DNA of 60,507 nucleotides, from assembly GCA_902520195.1 (NCBI GenBank), contig CABYND010000011.1:1-60507 (forward strand), written 5' to 3'. The notes under the pieces were generated by a model. The model was given only the letters and a program-made list of their open reading frames with translations. It had not been told where the DNA came from and ran no database searches. The position numbers were made by a program, and so were the translations under genes. Position 1 is the stretch's first letter; every line of letters begins with the position of its first letter. This document shows positions 44,802 through 53,970 of the stretch, one piece after another. Source of the DNA: Halieaceae bacterium (GTDB taxonomy: Bacteria > Pseudomonadota > Gammaproteobacteria > Pseudomonadales > Halieaceae).

Positions 44802-45464
44802 ATGAAAACCGCGGAACGCATTCTGGTCGTCGCCACCGAGCTCTTCAATGAGCGCGGGGAGCGCAATGTCACAGCCAGTGACATTGCGCTCGAGCTGGAT
44901 ATAAGCCCAGGCAACCTTTACTACCACTACAAGGGCAAGGACAGCATTCTCTCGGCCATTTTCGCTCGCTTCTATTGGGATGTTGCCAGTGCACTCGCAA
45001 CGCCCATTATTGAAACTGGGTTTTTGGATGCAGATGACGTAGTCGAGAGAAGCTGGCTATTCCTCACCGTCGTGATGGAATCGATGTTCGCGACGCGCTT
45101 CTTCTATCTCAATCAAAACGACCTCATGTATCGCTATCCCGACATTGACCGTGGTATGCGCAGATTGATGTCGCTCAAACGCCAAATGGCCCGGCAGTTA
45201 GCCTCCACACTGCTGGGCTCTGTTGACATTCATGCGCACCCCCAGCGTTTTGATCAGGTCTCTGACAGCATGGCCATGACGCTCATGTTTTGGCTTAGCT
45301 TTGAGCAACTCATGGAAGCATCACAAAAGCCGCAACAGGTTATCCATCGCGCGGTTTTACAGGTGCTATCTCACTGCGCACCGTATTTAGGCGATAAACA
45401 GGCCGATTTCTACGCAGAATGTGAGCTAATCAATGCTCGACTACTCGACGATCGGCCCTCGTAA
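44802..45464 (+). CDS. phaD: TetR-family regulator, PhaD-like
   Basis: A 220-residue regulator. The N-terminal domain MKTAERILVVATELFNERG, NVTASDIALELDISPGNLYYHYKGKDSIL closely follows the pattern of Pseudomonas PhaD, which controls the phasin genes phaI/phaF. Its location directly downstream of a phasin gene supports the same role, although a terminator and nearly 200 bases separate them. The gene symbol rests on this resemblance and context. No clear ribosome binding site precedes the ATG. Confidence 0.8.
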   Translation: MKTAERILVVATELFNERGERNVTASDIALELDISPGNLYYHYKGKDSILSAIFARFYWDVASALATPIIETGFLDADDVVERSWLFLTVVMESMFATRFFYLNQNDLMYRYPDIDRGMRRLMSLKRQMARQLASTLLGSVDIHAHPQRFDQVSDSMAMTLMFWLSFEQLMEASQKPQQVIHRAVLQVLSHCAPYLGDKQADFYAECELINARLLDDRPS

Positions 45465-45571
45465 GGTACTATTCGGGGTGCTTACCTAAGCTTTGCCGGC
45501 GTGAGTAGCTGGTCGGCAATCGATGAGTACAACAGTGACGAAGCGTTAATCCGAAGAAATGGAGCCAGATT

Positions 45572-46054
45572 ATGACTATCGCCGTAGGAGATTGCATTCC
45601 AAACTGCACCCTGTCAGTAATGGGTAGCGAGGGTCCCGCACCCGTATCGACTGCTGACCTCTTCAACAATAATAAAATTCTGATGTTTGCCGTCCCCGGG
45701 GCCTTCACGCCCGGATGCTCTATGACGCATTTACCTGGGTATGTCGCAAACGCGGACAAGATCAAGGAAATGGGTGTCGACGGCATCATTTGCCTGTCAG
45801 TGAACGATGCATTTGTGATGCATGCTTGGGGCGAGGCGCAAAATTCAAATGACTCCATTGTCATGCTGGCCGACGGCAACGGCGAGTTCACCCAAATGCT
45901 GGGGCTGGAAATGGACGCTTCTGGGTTCGGCATGGCGATGCGCAGTCAGCGTTATGCCCTGATTGCAGAAGACGGCAAAATCACGCATCTCAATATTGAA
46001 GACGGTCCGGGCGTAGACGTCAGTTCTGCTGAGACCATGATGGCGCTGCTCTGA
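45572..46054 (+). CDS. Peroxiredoxin, Prx5/AhpE-type
   Basis: A 160-residue thiol peroxidase. The peroxidatic cysteine is C49 in PGAFTPGCSMTHLPGY; a second conserved cysteine lies in DGIICLSVNDAFVM (about C73). It reduces hydrogen peroxide and organic hydroperoxides with glutaredoxin, glutathione or thioredoxin. GGAG lies 7 bases before the ATG. It stands alone between phaD and the convergent SLC13 transporter gene. No fused glutaredoxin domain is present. Confidence 0.93.
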   Translation: MTIAVGDCIPNCTLSVMGSEGPAPVSTADLFNNNKILMFAVPGAFTPGCSMTHLPGYVANADKIKEMGVDGIICLSVNDAFVMHAWGEAQNSNDSIVMLADGNGEFTQMLGLEMDASGFGMAMRSQRYALIAEDGKITHLNIEDGPGVDVSSAETMMALL

Positions 46055-46149
46055 GACAAGACATTAACCCCCGCGCATCGCGCTATCAGCAGGTGCGTGG
46101 CGGGGTTCTCTCAGTCCGCGCAAAGGGGTAGATGGAAGAGCCAGCCCGA

Positions 46150-47541
46150 CTAGGTCAGTAATACCCACGCCACCGTGGCAATGAGTAACGCTCCTATCAG
46201 ATTCAATGCAAATCCCTCTCTGACCATCCGCCGAATTGGCAATTCCCCGCTCCCGAAGACCACCGCGTTGGGTGCAGTGGCCACGGGTAGCATAAACGCA
46301 CAGCTGGCACTCATGGCAGCGGGTACCATAAGCCAGAGCGGATCGATCTCTACAGCCAAGGCCACTGCGGCCAGCACAGGCATCAGTAGCGCCGTTGTTG
46401 CCGTATTGGAGGTCGCCTCAGTGAGAAACGTTACCGCCAGGGCCAACAAAAGCATCATTGCAAAGACCGGTAGCGCAGCCACTGCGGTCAATGCATCGCC
46501 GACTTGGGCACTGAGTCCCGAAGCCACAAAAGCGCGTGCCAAACAGATGCCTCCACCGAACAACAGGAGCACTCCCCAGGGAATTTGACTCGCCTTCGCC
46601 CAATCGATGAGCGGTTCCCCCTGATTATCGCGCACCACGAACAGCGCAACGACCGCCAATAACGCTACTGACGCGTCGTTTGCCGCTGGTAAATCAAGCC
46701 ATGTCTGCCAGCCGCCGAGAGGTTCAGCGCGCGTTATCCAAGCCACGGCAGTGAGAACAAACACAACGAGCACCCGCCTCTCGGCGCTCCTCCAAGGGCC
46801 AACCGCTGGCACCTGAATATCCAACTCTCTGGGTACAGCACGTGTCACCCACCACCACGCCAGAGGCAAAAGAGTCAGTACAACCGGCATGCCCCAGGAC
46901 ATCCACTGCCCGAAGCTGATGGTCTGAGCCGTGTTTTCCTCGTATACCTGCACCAAAATAAGGTTTGGAGGTGTGCCGATTGGCGTTCCTAAACCGCCAA
47001 TGCTGCAGGACCACGCTAACCCCAGCAGAAGTGGCGCTGCCAAACTATTACGGTCTGAACAGGAGGCCAACACTGCCAGTGCTACCGGCATGAGCATCAA
47101 AATTGAGGCCGTGTTGGAGATCCACATGCTCAGCAGCGCGCCCGCGATCATAAATCCCAGCACCAAACGACGCGGCTTGTGTCCGCCCACCAGGTTAACC
47201 ACGTACAGCGCAATGCGATGATGGGCGCCCGTGCTTTCCATACCGCGGGAGAGCAAAAAGCCCCCGAGTAACAGAATGATCAGCGGTGACCCGACCGACG
47301 CCCCGACTTGTTCCGAAGTCAGGATCCCCGAGATGGGAAAAACTGCGATCGGCAACAGCGAGGTCACCGGAATGGGCAGCGGCTCAAAAATCCACCACAA
47401 CATGCACAGCCACGCTACCACCGCTGTAATAACGATTGCTTCTGGTTGCTCCAACGCCGCCATAATGACGGCCAGGCATAATCCGGACACTAGGCCCGGC
47501 CAGATACTTTCTCGTGGATCAAGGAAGTTCAACGTTTTCAT
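46150..47541 (-). CDS. SLC13/DASS-family sodium:anion symporter
   Basis: A 463-residue inner-membrane transporter with about 11-12 hydrophobic segments. The paired Ser-Asn-Thr signatures are present: MWISNTAS in the first half and TEATSNTATT in the second. Family members import di- and tricarboxylates or sulfate with sodium; the exact substrate is not deducible. The frame is open to 47607, which would overlap the divergent moaA, so the ATG at 47541 is preferred, although a GGAG directly abuts it. Confidence 0.88.
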   Translation of the reverse strand: MKTLNFLDPRESIWPGLVSGLCLAVIMAALEQPEAIVITAVVAWLCMLWWIFEPLPIPVTSLLPIAVFPISGILTSEQVGASVGSPLIILLLGGFLLSRGMESTGAHHRIALYVVNLVGGHKPRRLVLGFMIAGALLSMWISNTASILMLMPVALAVLASCSDRNSLAAPLLLGLAWSCSIGGLGTPIGTPPNLILVQVYEENTAQTISFGQWMSWGMPVVLTLLPLAWWWVTRAVPRELDIQVPAVGPWRSAERRVLVVFVLTAVAWITRAEPLGGWQTWLDLPAANDASVALLAVVALFVVRDNQGEPLIDWAKASQIPWGVLLLFGGGICLARAFVASGLSAQVGDALTAVAALPVFAMMLLLALAVTFLTEATSNTATTALLMPVLAAVALAVEIDPLWLMVPAAMSASCAFMLPVATAPNAVVFGSGELPIRRMVREGFALNLIGALLIATVAWVLLT

Positions 47542-47585
47542 CTCCTGTATGCTCCCCAACCCGCGCCCTTGTGTAAACTCCTCTG

Positions 47586-48590
47586 ATGGCCCCTGATCGT
47601 CCGACACAGCTGATCGACCGCTTCGATCGCCAGATTTCGTACCTGCGTCTGTCCGTGACAGACCGCTGTGATTTTCGATGTCAGTACTGCATGGCAGAGA
47701 CCATGGAATTCCTGCCTCGGTCCGAGGTACTGACCATCGAGGAGCTCCTCAGAACTGCGCGCCTGTTCACCGAATTGGGCGTGCGGAAAATCCGCGTCAC
47801 CGGAGGCGAACCGCTGATTCGACGGGGCGTTCATGAGCTGTTCGAAGGGCTGGGCGCCCTCGCTGGCCTCGACTCGCTGGCGCTGACCACCAATGGCAGC
47901 CAACTTGCTGACTCTGGGCATGCCCTGCGCGATGCCGGCGTAAACTCGATCAACATCAGTCTCGATAGCCTGCAGGCCGAACGTTTCAAAGCCATTACCC
48001 GTATAGGTGACCTCAATACCGTATTGCGGGGCATCGATCGTGCCGTGGAATGCGGCTTCGATCGTATCCGACTGAATGCGGTGATACTCGACGGACTCAA
48101 TCGCGACGAGGTGGTGCCACTCACCCACTATGCACTGGAGAGGGGTATCCATATTGCCTTCATCGAAGAGATGCCCCTTGGGCAGGTCAATGTGGGCGGC
48201 AAACCTCTGGCCTATGTGTCATCCGACACGCTACAGGAGGAATTGGCAGAACATTTTACTCTGGTGCCCATGACCGCCTCGGATACCGCCGGGCCGGCCA
48301 GAGATTTTCTGATTGCCGATTCGCAAACGCAGGTGGGCTTTATTTCACCTCACAGTCACAATTTTTGCGCCCAGTGCAACCGTTTGAGGATTAGTGCCGA
48401 GGGGCGCCTGCTGATGTGCCTGGGCAACGAGGAATCCATCGACCTCAGAGGGCTGCTGCGCGCAGGTAGCACGGATGAAGAGATTAAAACCACTATTATT
48501 GAAAGCCTCAGCATCAAGCCCGAGCGCCATGTCTTTGACCAGCCCGAGCAGCCGCAAATCGTGCGGTTTATGAATGCGACCGGTGGTTGA
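47586..48590 (+). CDS. moaA: GTP 3',8-cyclase (molybdenum cofactor biosynthesis protein A)
   Basis: A 334-residue radical SAM enzyme that starts molybdenum cofactor synthesis from GTP together with MoaC. The N-terminal [4Fe-4S] cluster motif CDFRCQYC gives C28, C32 and C35; the second cluster is in HNFCAQCNRLRIS and the following MCLGNE. The essential C-terminal Gly-Gly is present (NATGG). It diverges from the transporter by 44 bases and has no clear Shine-Dalgarno. No other mo- genes are in the window; a MoxR/vWA pair follows. Confidence 0.95.
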   Translation: MAPDRPTQLIDRFDRQISYLRLSVTDRCDFRCQYCMAETMEFLPRSEVLTIEELLRTARLFTELGVRKIRVTGGEPLIRRGVHELFEGLGALAGLDSLALTTNGSQLADSGHALRDAGVNSINISLDSLQAERFKAITRIGDLNTVLRGIDRAVECGFDRIRLNAVILDGLNRDEVVPLTHYALERGIHIAFIEEMPLGQVNVGGKPLAYVSSDTLQEELAEHFTLVPMTASDTAGPARDFLIADSQTQVGFISPHSHNFCAQCNRLRISAEGRLLMCLGNEESIDLRGLLRAGSTDEEIKTTIIESLSIKPERHVFDQPEQPQIVRFMNATGG

Positions 48591-48630
48591 ATGCTGGTCC
48601 GATCCCTTTAAGCCAAATCGAGAGAATCCC

Positions 48631-49569
48631 TTGTCTAATACCCACTACCCAGCTCTGAGCGGCATTGATGCGATCCAGCAGGCTTTCGAGTCAGCGGGGT
48701 ATATCTGCACAACGCGCATCGCCACCGTCGTGCGGCTAGCCGCTGCGCTCGAAAAGCCGGTGTTGATCGAGGGCCCACCCGGCGTGGGGAAGACCGAGCT
48801 GGCCAAGACCTGTGCGATGGTCGTAGACCGCCCGCTAGTGCGTCTCCAGTGCTACGAGGGGCTGGACGAGAGCAAAGCGCTCTACGAATGGAAGTACGGC
48901 AAACAGCTCTTGTACACCCAGCTGTTAAGAGAGCAGTTGGGGGATGTGCTCGATGGTGCCAAGGGGCTCAATGAGTCTATGAATCGGTTGCACCAGTTCA
49001 GTGATGTTTTCTACTCCGAGGCCTTTTTGGAGTCGCGACCGCTCTTGAAAGCAATGGAAGAAGATAACGGCGGTGTATTACTCATCGATGAAATCGATAA
49101 AGCCGACTTTGAATTTGAGTCCATGCTCCTGGAGGTGCTGTCTGATTTTCAGGTGTCTATACCAGAACTCGGGACCATTCAGGCGCATTCCAAACCCCTG
49201 GTTTTCCTGACCAGCAACGATACGCGCGACCTGTCCGATGCACTGAAGCGACGCTGTCTGCATCTCCACATACCTTTCCCCTCGATTGAACTCGAGGCGC
49301 GGATCGTCGCCAGCCGGGTCCCGGATCTCGCGCAATCCATGACCGATCAGCTGGTGCGCTTTGTGCATGCCATCCGCTCTCTGGACCTGAAAAAAGCACC
49401 GGCCATCTCGGAGACGGTAGATTGGGCCAAAAGTTTGGTGCTGCTCCATGCCAAAGATCTGGATGGGTCGCTTGTTCAGGACACCCTCAACGTGCTGCTC
49501 AAGTATGAAGAGGACATCCAGATTGCAGAGGGTCAGTTGCCCAAACTGATGGCTGCCGCCGCAGGCTGA
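48631..49569 (+). CDS. MoxR-family AAA+ ATPase
   Basis: A 312-residue AAA+ ATPase. Walker A GPPGVGKT is at 48-55, Walker B is GGVLLIDEIDKAD, and FLTSNDTRDLSDALKRRCLH holds sensor and arginine-finger elements. MoxR ATPases act with von Willebrand proteins as chaperones that insert metals or activate enzymes; CoxD, for example, matures the molybdenum CO dehydrogenase. I chose the TTG at 48631 (GAGAGA 5 bases before it); the frame is open from 48574 inside moaA. The vWA gene follows after 2 bases. Confidence 0.87.
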   Translation: MSNTHYPALSGIDAIQQAFESAGYICTTRIATVVRLAAALEKPVLIEGPPGVGKTELAKTCAMVVDRPLVRLQCYEGLDESKALYEWKYGKQLLYTQLLREQLGDVLDGAKGLNESMNRLHQFSDVFYSEAFLESRPLLKAMEEDNGGVLLIDEIDKADFEFESMLLEVLSDFQVSIPELGTIQAHSKPLVFLTSNDTRDLSDALKRRCLHLHIPFPSIELEARIVASRVPDLAQSMTDQLVRFVHAIRSLDLKKAPAISETVDWAKSLVLLHAKDLDGSLVQDTLNVLLKYEEDIQIAEGQLPKLMAAAAG

Positions 49570-49571
49570 CG

Positions 49572-50996
49572 TTGTCAGTGGATTCCCCAAATACGGCGCG
49601 TGCTGCGGCAAGCAGTGATCAGTTGCTGGCCTTTGTACAGTACCTGCGTGGGAAGAAGATCCCTGTCTCACCTGCCGACACCCTTGATGCCGTTGAGGTG
49701 GCCGAACTGGTGGGCTACCAGGATCGGGCCCTGCTCAAAAACGGACTTGCGGCTGCGTTGGCAAAATCTAGACACGAGTTGAGCGTATTCGAGGTGGCAT
49801 TCGACGACTATTTTCAGCCAATCCCCGAGCGCCCGCCCGCGGGCGGTCAGTCAGATGCCAAGCCAGAGGTGTCTTCAGCAAACCCATCTGAGCAGCCGCC
49901 CCAGAAAGACCCGGCAAACCCAGGTGAAGATCCACTGGAAGGGCTGCGCGGCAATTCACTTTTTGACGCGCTCGAATCGCAGGACGAAAGCGCGCTGTCC
50001 TTGGCCATTGAGACGGCTGCGGCAGACGCCAAGGTCGAGGAGATTTCGCTTTTCACCCAGCGCGGCCAATACGTGCGCAAGATACTGGACGCGCTGGGTG
50101 ACGAGGCGCTGCGCGAGGCGGCGATTGAATTCGAGCAAAGCGAGCCCGCTGCCTTTGAGGTGGTTCAGGCGCTTCGGGAGCAACTCCGCGAACGGGTGCG
50201 TGATCGCGTGGAGCGCGCCTATTTGATTCATGCGAGTGCGGCCACCGAGGACCTGCTGGACGAGTCCCTGTCGAAACTAAAACTCGGCAACGTGGATCAC
50301 AGCCAGATGGCCCGGCTCAAACGCCTGATGGACCGCATGGCACGGAAACTTGCAGCGCGGCATGGCCGCCGCCGCCACCGCTACCGTCGAGGCAAACTGC
50401 ACGTGGGGGAGACGGTGCGCCGTGCGATCCCCACCGATGGCATCCCTTTTCATCCGCGCTGGCGCAAAATCGAGCGAAAACGGCCTCAGATCATGGCGAT
50501 CTGCGACGTCAGTGGTTCAGTAGCAGCTTACGCCAAGTTCTTGCTGATGTTTCTTTATGCATTGCAGGACGTCTTACCACGTACCCGAAGCTTTGCATTT
50601 TCTGCAGCCCTCGGTGAGGTGAGCGACCTGTTAGCCACGCTACCGGTTGAGGAGGCGATCGAGCGGGTGAATCTAAAATACGGGGGTGCCACCGACTATG
50701 GTCGGGCGCTGCAGGACTTTTCCGAGCTGGCCCTTGCTGAGGTAAACAGCGCGACCACGGTTATTGTGCTGGGTGACGCGCGGAACAACCAGGCCGACCC
50801 GCGACTGGATCTTCTAGGGGAGATCAAGTCACGCGCCAGGCAACTGATCTGGCTCAACCCAGAATCCCCGCGACTCTGGGGAACTGGTGATTCAGAAATG
50901 TTACGAGTGAAGAAAGAGTGTCACTTGGCCAAGGAGTGCCAAAATCTCAAACAGTTAGAACGCGTGATTGACAAAATATTGTCAGACAGGCGTTGA
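49572..50996 (+). CDS. CoxE-like von Willebrand factor A domain protein
   Basis: A 474-residue protein paired with the MoxR ATPase. An N-terminal helical region (LLAFVQYLRGKKIPVSPADT) is followed by a Pro/Glu-rich linker (about 85-125), a long charged middle part and the vWA domain with the metal-ion site DVSGS (312-316) and a later GGATDYGRAL. The likely start is a TTG at 49572, or a GTG at 49578. It forms the substrate-recognising half of a MoxR/vWA chaperone; the client is unknown. Confidence 0.86.
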   Translation: MSVDSPNTARAAASSDQLLAFVQYLRGKKIPVSPADTLDAVEVAELVGYQDRALLKNGLAAALAKSRHELSVFEVAFDDYFQPIPERPPAGGQSDAKPEVSSANPSEQPPQKDPANPGEDPLEGLRGNSLFDALESQDESALSLAIETAAADAKVEEISLFTQRGQYVRKILDALGDEALREAAIEFEQSEPAAFEVVQALREQLRERVRDRVERAYLIHASAATEDLLDESLSKLKLGNVDHSQMARLKRLMDRMARKLAARHGRRRHRYRRGKLHVGETVRRAIPTDGIPFHPRWRKIERKRPQIMAICDVSGSVAAYAKFLLMFLYALQDVLPRTRSFAFSAALGEVSDLLATLPVEEAIERVNLKYGGATDYGRALQDFSELALAEVNSATTVIVLGDARNNQADPRLDLLGEIKSRARQLIWLNPESPRLWGTGDSEMLRVKKECHLAKECQNLKQLERVIDKILSDRR

Positions 50997-51207
50997 AATA
51001 GTCTTGGCTAACATGCGTCTTCACACTATTGGGGATTCAAATACAGATAACTACTATCCATATCGCCGCCAAGAGCCTTGAGCTTAATGCGAAAAACGTT
51101 TCCCCCCTATACGGTGCGCCTTTGGCGCCGTACACTCCGCTCCAATTTAATCCCTGAAGGAGGCACAACCTAGGTGGTTGTCCTCAAATTCTCACACAGG
51201 AGCCACC
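50997..51207 (+). other. gshA leader region with imperfect inverted repeat
   Basis: A 211-base gap between the vWA gene and gshA. It holds an imperfect GC-rich inverted repeat ACGGTGCGCC / GGCGCCGT (51111-51131, TTT loop) without a T tract. No convincing promoter pair was found. The base composition turns AT-richer from about here onward. Confidence 0.35.
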
Positions 51208-52788
51208 GTGTCGAATCACTCTGCGATCTTCCGAAAGGTGCTCGAGACTGATCCACAGTGGCTGAATCAGATTCGTCGTGGGGTAGAAAAGGAAAGCCTT
51301 CGAGTCAGTGAAGATCAAGCGGAGCTGGCACAAACACCTCATCCCTCAGGCCTGGGTTCTGCGCTCACTCACCCTTCAATCACTACTGATTACTCAGAAG
51401 CACTCCTCGAGTTTATTACGCCGGTATCGGCCTCTATCGCCGAAACCGAGAGAGCTCTGCACAATTTGCACCTTTACACAGTAAGACAGTTAAACGGTGA
51501 GCTACTGTGGAACGCTAGCATGCCCTGTATCGTCCAAGGGGACGCGGGTATTCCTATTGCACAATTTGGCACCTCCAATGTAGGCCAAATGAAGCGGATA
51601 TATCGCAACGGTCTGAGTGTGCGCTATGGGCGAAAGATGCAAGCTATCGCCGGTATTCACTATAACTTCTCCATGCATGAATCTTTTTGGGCTGAAGCCA
51701 ATAAATTGGAGGGCAACCTACTGAGCACAGAGGCACTTCAGACAGAGGGCTACCTCGCTCTAATCAGGAACTTCTTTTCCAGGGTCTGGCTATTAATGTA
51801 TCTGATTGGTGCATCACCAGCAGTATGTGCCAGTTTTGTGCAAGGCAATCCGTCTCACCCCCTGCAACCAATTGGAGACCACCAAGATAGTTATTATCTG
51901 CCCTTTTCTACGTCTCTTCGGATGGGAGATCTGGGCTACACCAGCCAAGCACAGTCAGGAATAAATGTTTGCTATAACGACTTGGACGAATACATCTCGG
52001 CATTACGTAATGCCATCTTGACAACGCACCAACCCTATTCCGCCTTTAGTTCAATGGACAATGGAGAGCGTGCTCAGCTTAATGACTCTCTCCTTCAAAT
52101 TGAAAATGAGTATTACAGCCCTATCCGCCCCAAGCGAGTTACGCGCAGCGGGGAGGCCCCTGTGGTTGCCTTGACGAGAGGCGGAATCGAATACGTTGAG
52201 GTGAGGTGTATCGATATTAACCCTTTCGTACCGCTGGGAATCGATAGCGACACAATGCGTCTACTCGACTTGTTTATACTATCTTGCCTGATTGATGAAA
52301 GCCCGCATTGCGACGCTCTTGGACAACAGCGTAATGACATCAATCTCCAGCGCGTAGTTAATCGCGGCCGAGAACCCGGTCTCACTCTTCTTTCAGCGGG
52401 TGGAAGCGAGGTAACTCTGAGTGAGTTAGCCGACCCTACCCTAACCAGCATGGCAGAGATAGCCGGTTGGTTCGACTGCGCGACGGGGGGTGACGGCAGC
52501 TATCCGAAAGCTGTAACTGAAGCACAGCAGAAAGTTTCGGACCCCTCTTTGACGCCGTCCGCCAGGATTCTGAGCGAAATGCAGAAAGACGGAATGAGCT
52601 ATCGACAATTAGCATGGAACTATTCGAGAAAATGGCACGCCAAGCATTTGGACCAATCATTAGATCGAGCGACTCTCGCTTCTCTCGAGGCTCAAGCACG
52701 TGACTCTCTAGCAGGACAGCGAAAGCTGGAGGCTGAGCAAACGCAACATTTTGAGGATTACTTGGCTAAATTTTATTCTCAGTACTGA
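51208..52788 (+). CDS. gshA: Glutamate-cysteine ligase (type 1, proteobacterial)
   Basis: A 526-residue enzyme that joins glutamate and cysteine, the first step of glutathione synthesis. Visible family segments are RRGVEKESLRV, TTDYSEALLEFITP, the IYRNGLSVRYGRKMQAIAGIHYNFS region and YVEVRCIDINPF. It starts with GTG, supported by AGGAG 5 bases before it; the frame is open from 51178. Its codon use and base composition are clearly more AT-rich than those of the genes on its left, a possible sign of transfer or different history. Confidence 0.95.
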   Translation: MSNHSAIFRKVLETDPQWLNQIRRGVEKESLRVSEDQAELAQTPHPSGLGSALTHPSITTDYSEALLEFITPVSASIAETERALHNLHLYTVRQLNGELLWNASMPCIVQGDAGIPIAQFGTSNVGQMKRIYRNGLSVRYGRKMQAIAGIHYNFSMHESFWAEANKLEGNLLSTEALQTEGYLALIRNFFSRVWLLMYLIGASPAVCASFVQGNPSHPLQPIGDHQDSYYLPFSTSLRMGDLGYTSQAQSGINVCYNDLDEYISALRNAILTTHQPYSAFSSMDNGERAQLNDSLLQIENEYYSPIRPKRVTRSGEAPVVALTRGGIEYVEVRCIDINPFVPLGIDSDTMRLLDLFILSCLIDESPHCDALGQQRNDINLQRVVNRGREPGLTLLSAGGSEVTLSELADPTLTSMAEIAGWFDCATGGDGSYPKAVTEAQQKVSDPSLTPSARILSEMQKDGMSYRQLAWNYSRKWHAKHLDQSLDRATLASLEAQARDSLAGQRKLEAEQTQHFEDYLAKFYSQY

Positions 52789-52834
52789 AAAGAGAGTTGC
52801 TCGTTGTGGCAGGATCTGTAACTGGCTAAATAAT

Positions 52835-52856
52835 GAAGCGCCCTAGCGAGCGCTTC
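52835..52856. terminator. Possible terminator hairpin between convergent genes
   Basis: Perfect 7-base stem GAAGCGC / GCGCTTC with an 8-base loop, between gshA and the convergent porin gene. There is no T tract, so it may instead be a Rho-dependent end or a transcript-stabilising hairpin. Confidence 0.35.
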
Positions 52857-52894
52857 CGAATTGACACGACTACAGATTGCTATCGCCAGGAGAA

Positions 52895-53626
52895 CTACAT
52901 CTCGATATCAACGGCATAAGATACGACGAACTTGACTTGGTCGTTATCGTAACCACCTTCGGCAGCCCCGCCCTTTACATCGGTATCGGAGATCATGAAG
53001 GTGAAACCACCCTTCGAAATGGTGACGTTGTAGTCATAGTAACCCTCTGCGTTACCGTTGAACGCTTCCGCGAAATCTCCATCGTGATGTCCGATGTGTA
53101 AGCCAATGCCGACGCCGTTGCCGATCTCAAAACCGTAATCCAACGACAGATAATAAGCCTCACCAAAGCCAAAATCCTGTCCTGGAGCCTCGTCGGCTTC
53201 CGTGTCTGCCAATACATTGTACTGAGCACTGAAATTACCAATACCCACACCTATGTATACTTCGCTGAAGTCAAACTCTGCTTCTTTGTCATAGTTATAG
53301 TAAAGGTACCCGACATCCCAGCTGATATCGCCAGTGTCAAAGGCGAATCCAGCGTAAATGTCGTGCTCATAAGAGTACACGTCACCTGCACCATAGTTTA
53401 CGTTGGAAGCCCAAGTTCCGACATAAAAACCACTATCTCCAGCGTAATCGATACCGCCCTGAACGGCCGCTTCATTTTCTGTCTGGGTAAGCCCTCGCCA
53501 AATATAGTTGCTCGTCATTGAAGCATTAGCGGACCATTCCCCTGCCTGGGAAGACGCTGAAAACGCACACACCAGGACGGCGGGCAAAGCAATTGCGGAA
53601 ATTCTGCGGGAATTGTCTCTGTTCAT
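52895..53626 (-). CDS. TorF-like outer-membrane porin (Gcw_chp family)
   Basis: A 243-residue beta-barrel protein. A signal peptide ends near SSQA (about residue 28). The mature part begins with the family hallmark SANASMTSNYIWRGLTQTENEAAVQGGIDY, here given around residues 30-58, and continues with alternating aromatic beta strands. It is acidic, as expected for marine outer-membrane proteins. GAGGA lies 6 bases before the ATG at 53626, preferred over 53650. The function is a putative porin of unknown specificity. Confidence 0.87.
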   Translation of the reverse strand: MNRDNSRRISAIALPAVLVCAFSASSQAGEWSANASMTSNYIWRGLTQTENEAAVQGGIDYAGDSGFYVGTWASNVNYGAGDVYSYEHDIYAGFAFDTGDISWDVGYLYYNYDKEAEFDFSEVYIGVGIGNFSAQYNVLADTEADEAPGQDFGFGEAYYLSLDYGFEIGNGVGIGLHIGHHDGDFAEAFNGNAEGYYDYNVTISKGGFTFMISDTDVKGGAAEGGYDNDQVKFVVSYAVDIEM

Positions 53627-53970
53627 GGTAGTTCCTCGTGATGTCATCAAAATATAAGTAGTCCGGCACGTGAGCTAACGGACCTTGACAACACGTGCAT
53701 GAGCTCGGACACACGTTGACTTGCAAAAGGCGGGCCAAAAATCTTATGTTATTGTTTTTATTGTATTTATCTATTTTTTCCGCCTGGTTTCAGGCGTAAT
53801 CGCTCAAGCCAGCCTTGCTAGTAAAGGCTACGAATGCTCTATATGAGTGCGGAGGCGCACAAAGTTGGCGCAACGCCGCGGCTGGAACGACACCAATTCA
53901 GAAAGCACGGGTTAATCCAGACCGCAACTCATTTACGTAAGCTCCCTTACTTGTCATGGAGCCTTCTCCT
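53627..53970. other. Divergent AT-rich intergenic region
   Basis: A 344-base gap between the porin gene and a small secreted-protein gene. It contains a strongly AT-rich tract at about 53738-53778, suitable for promoters in either direction or a nucleoid-protein site. I found no confident -35/-10 pair, RNA gene or repeat. Confidence 0.4.
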
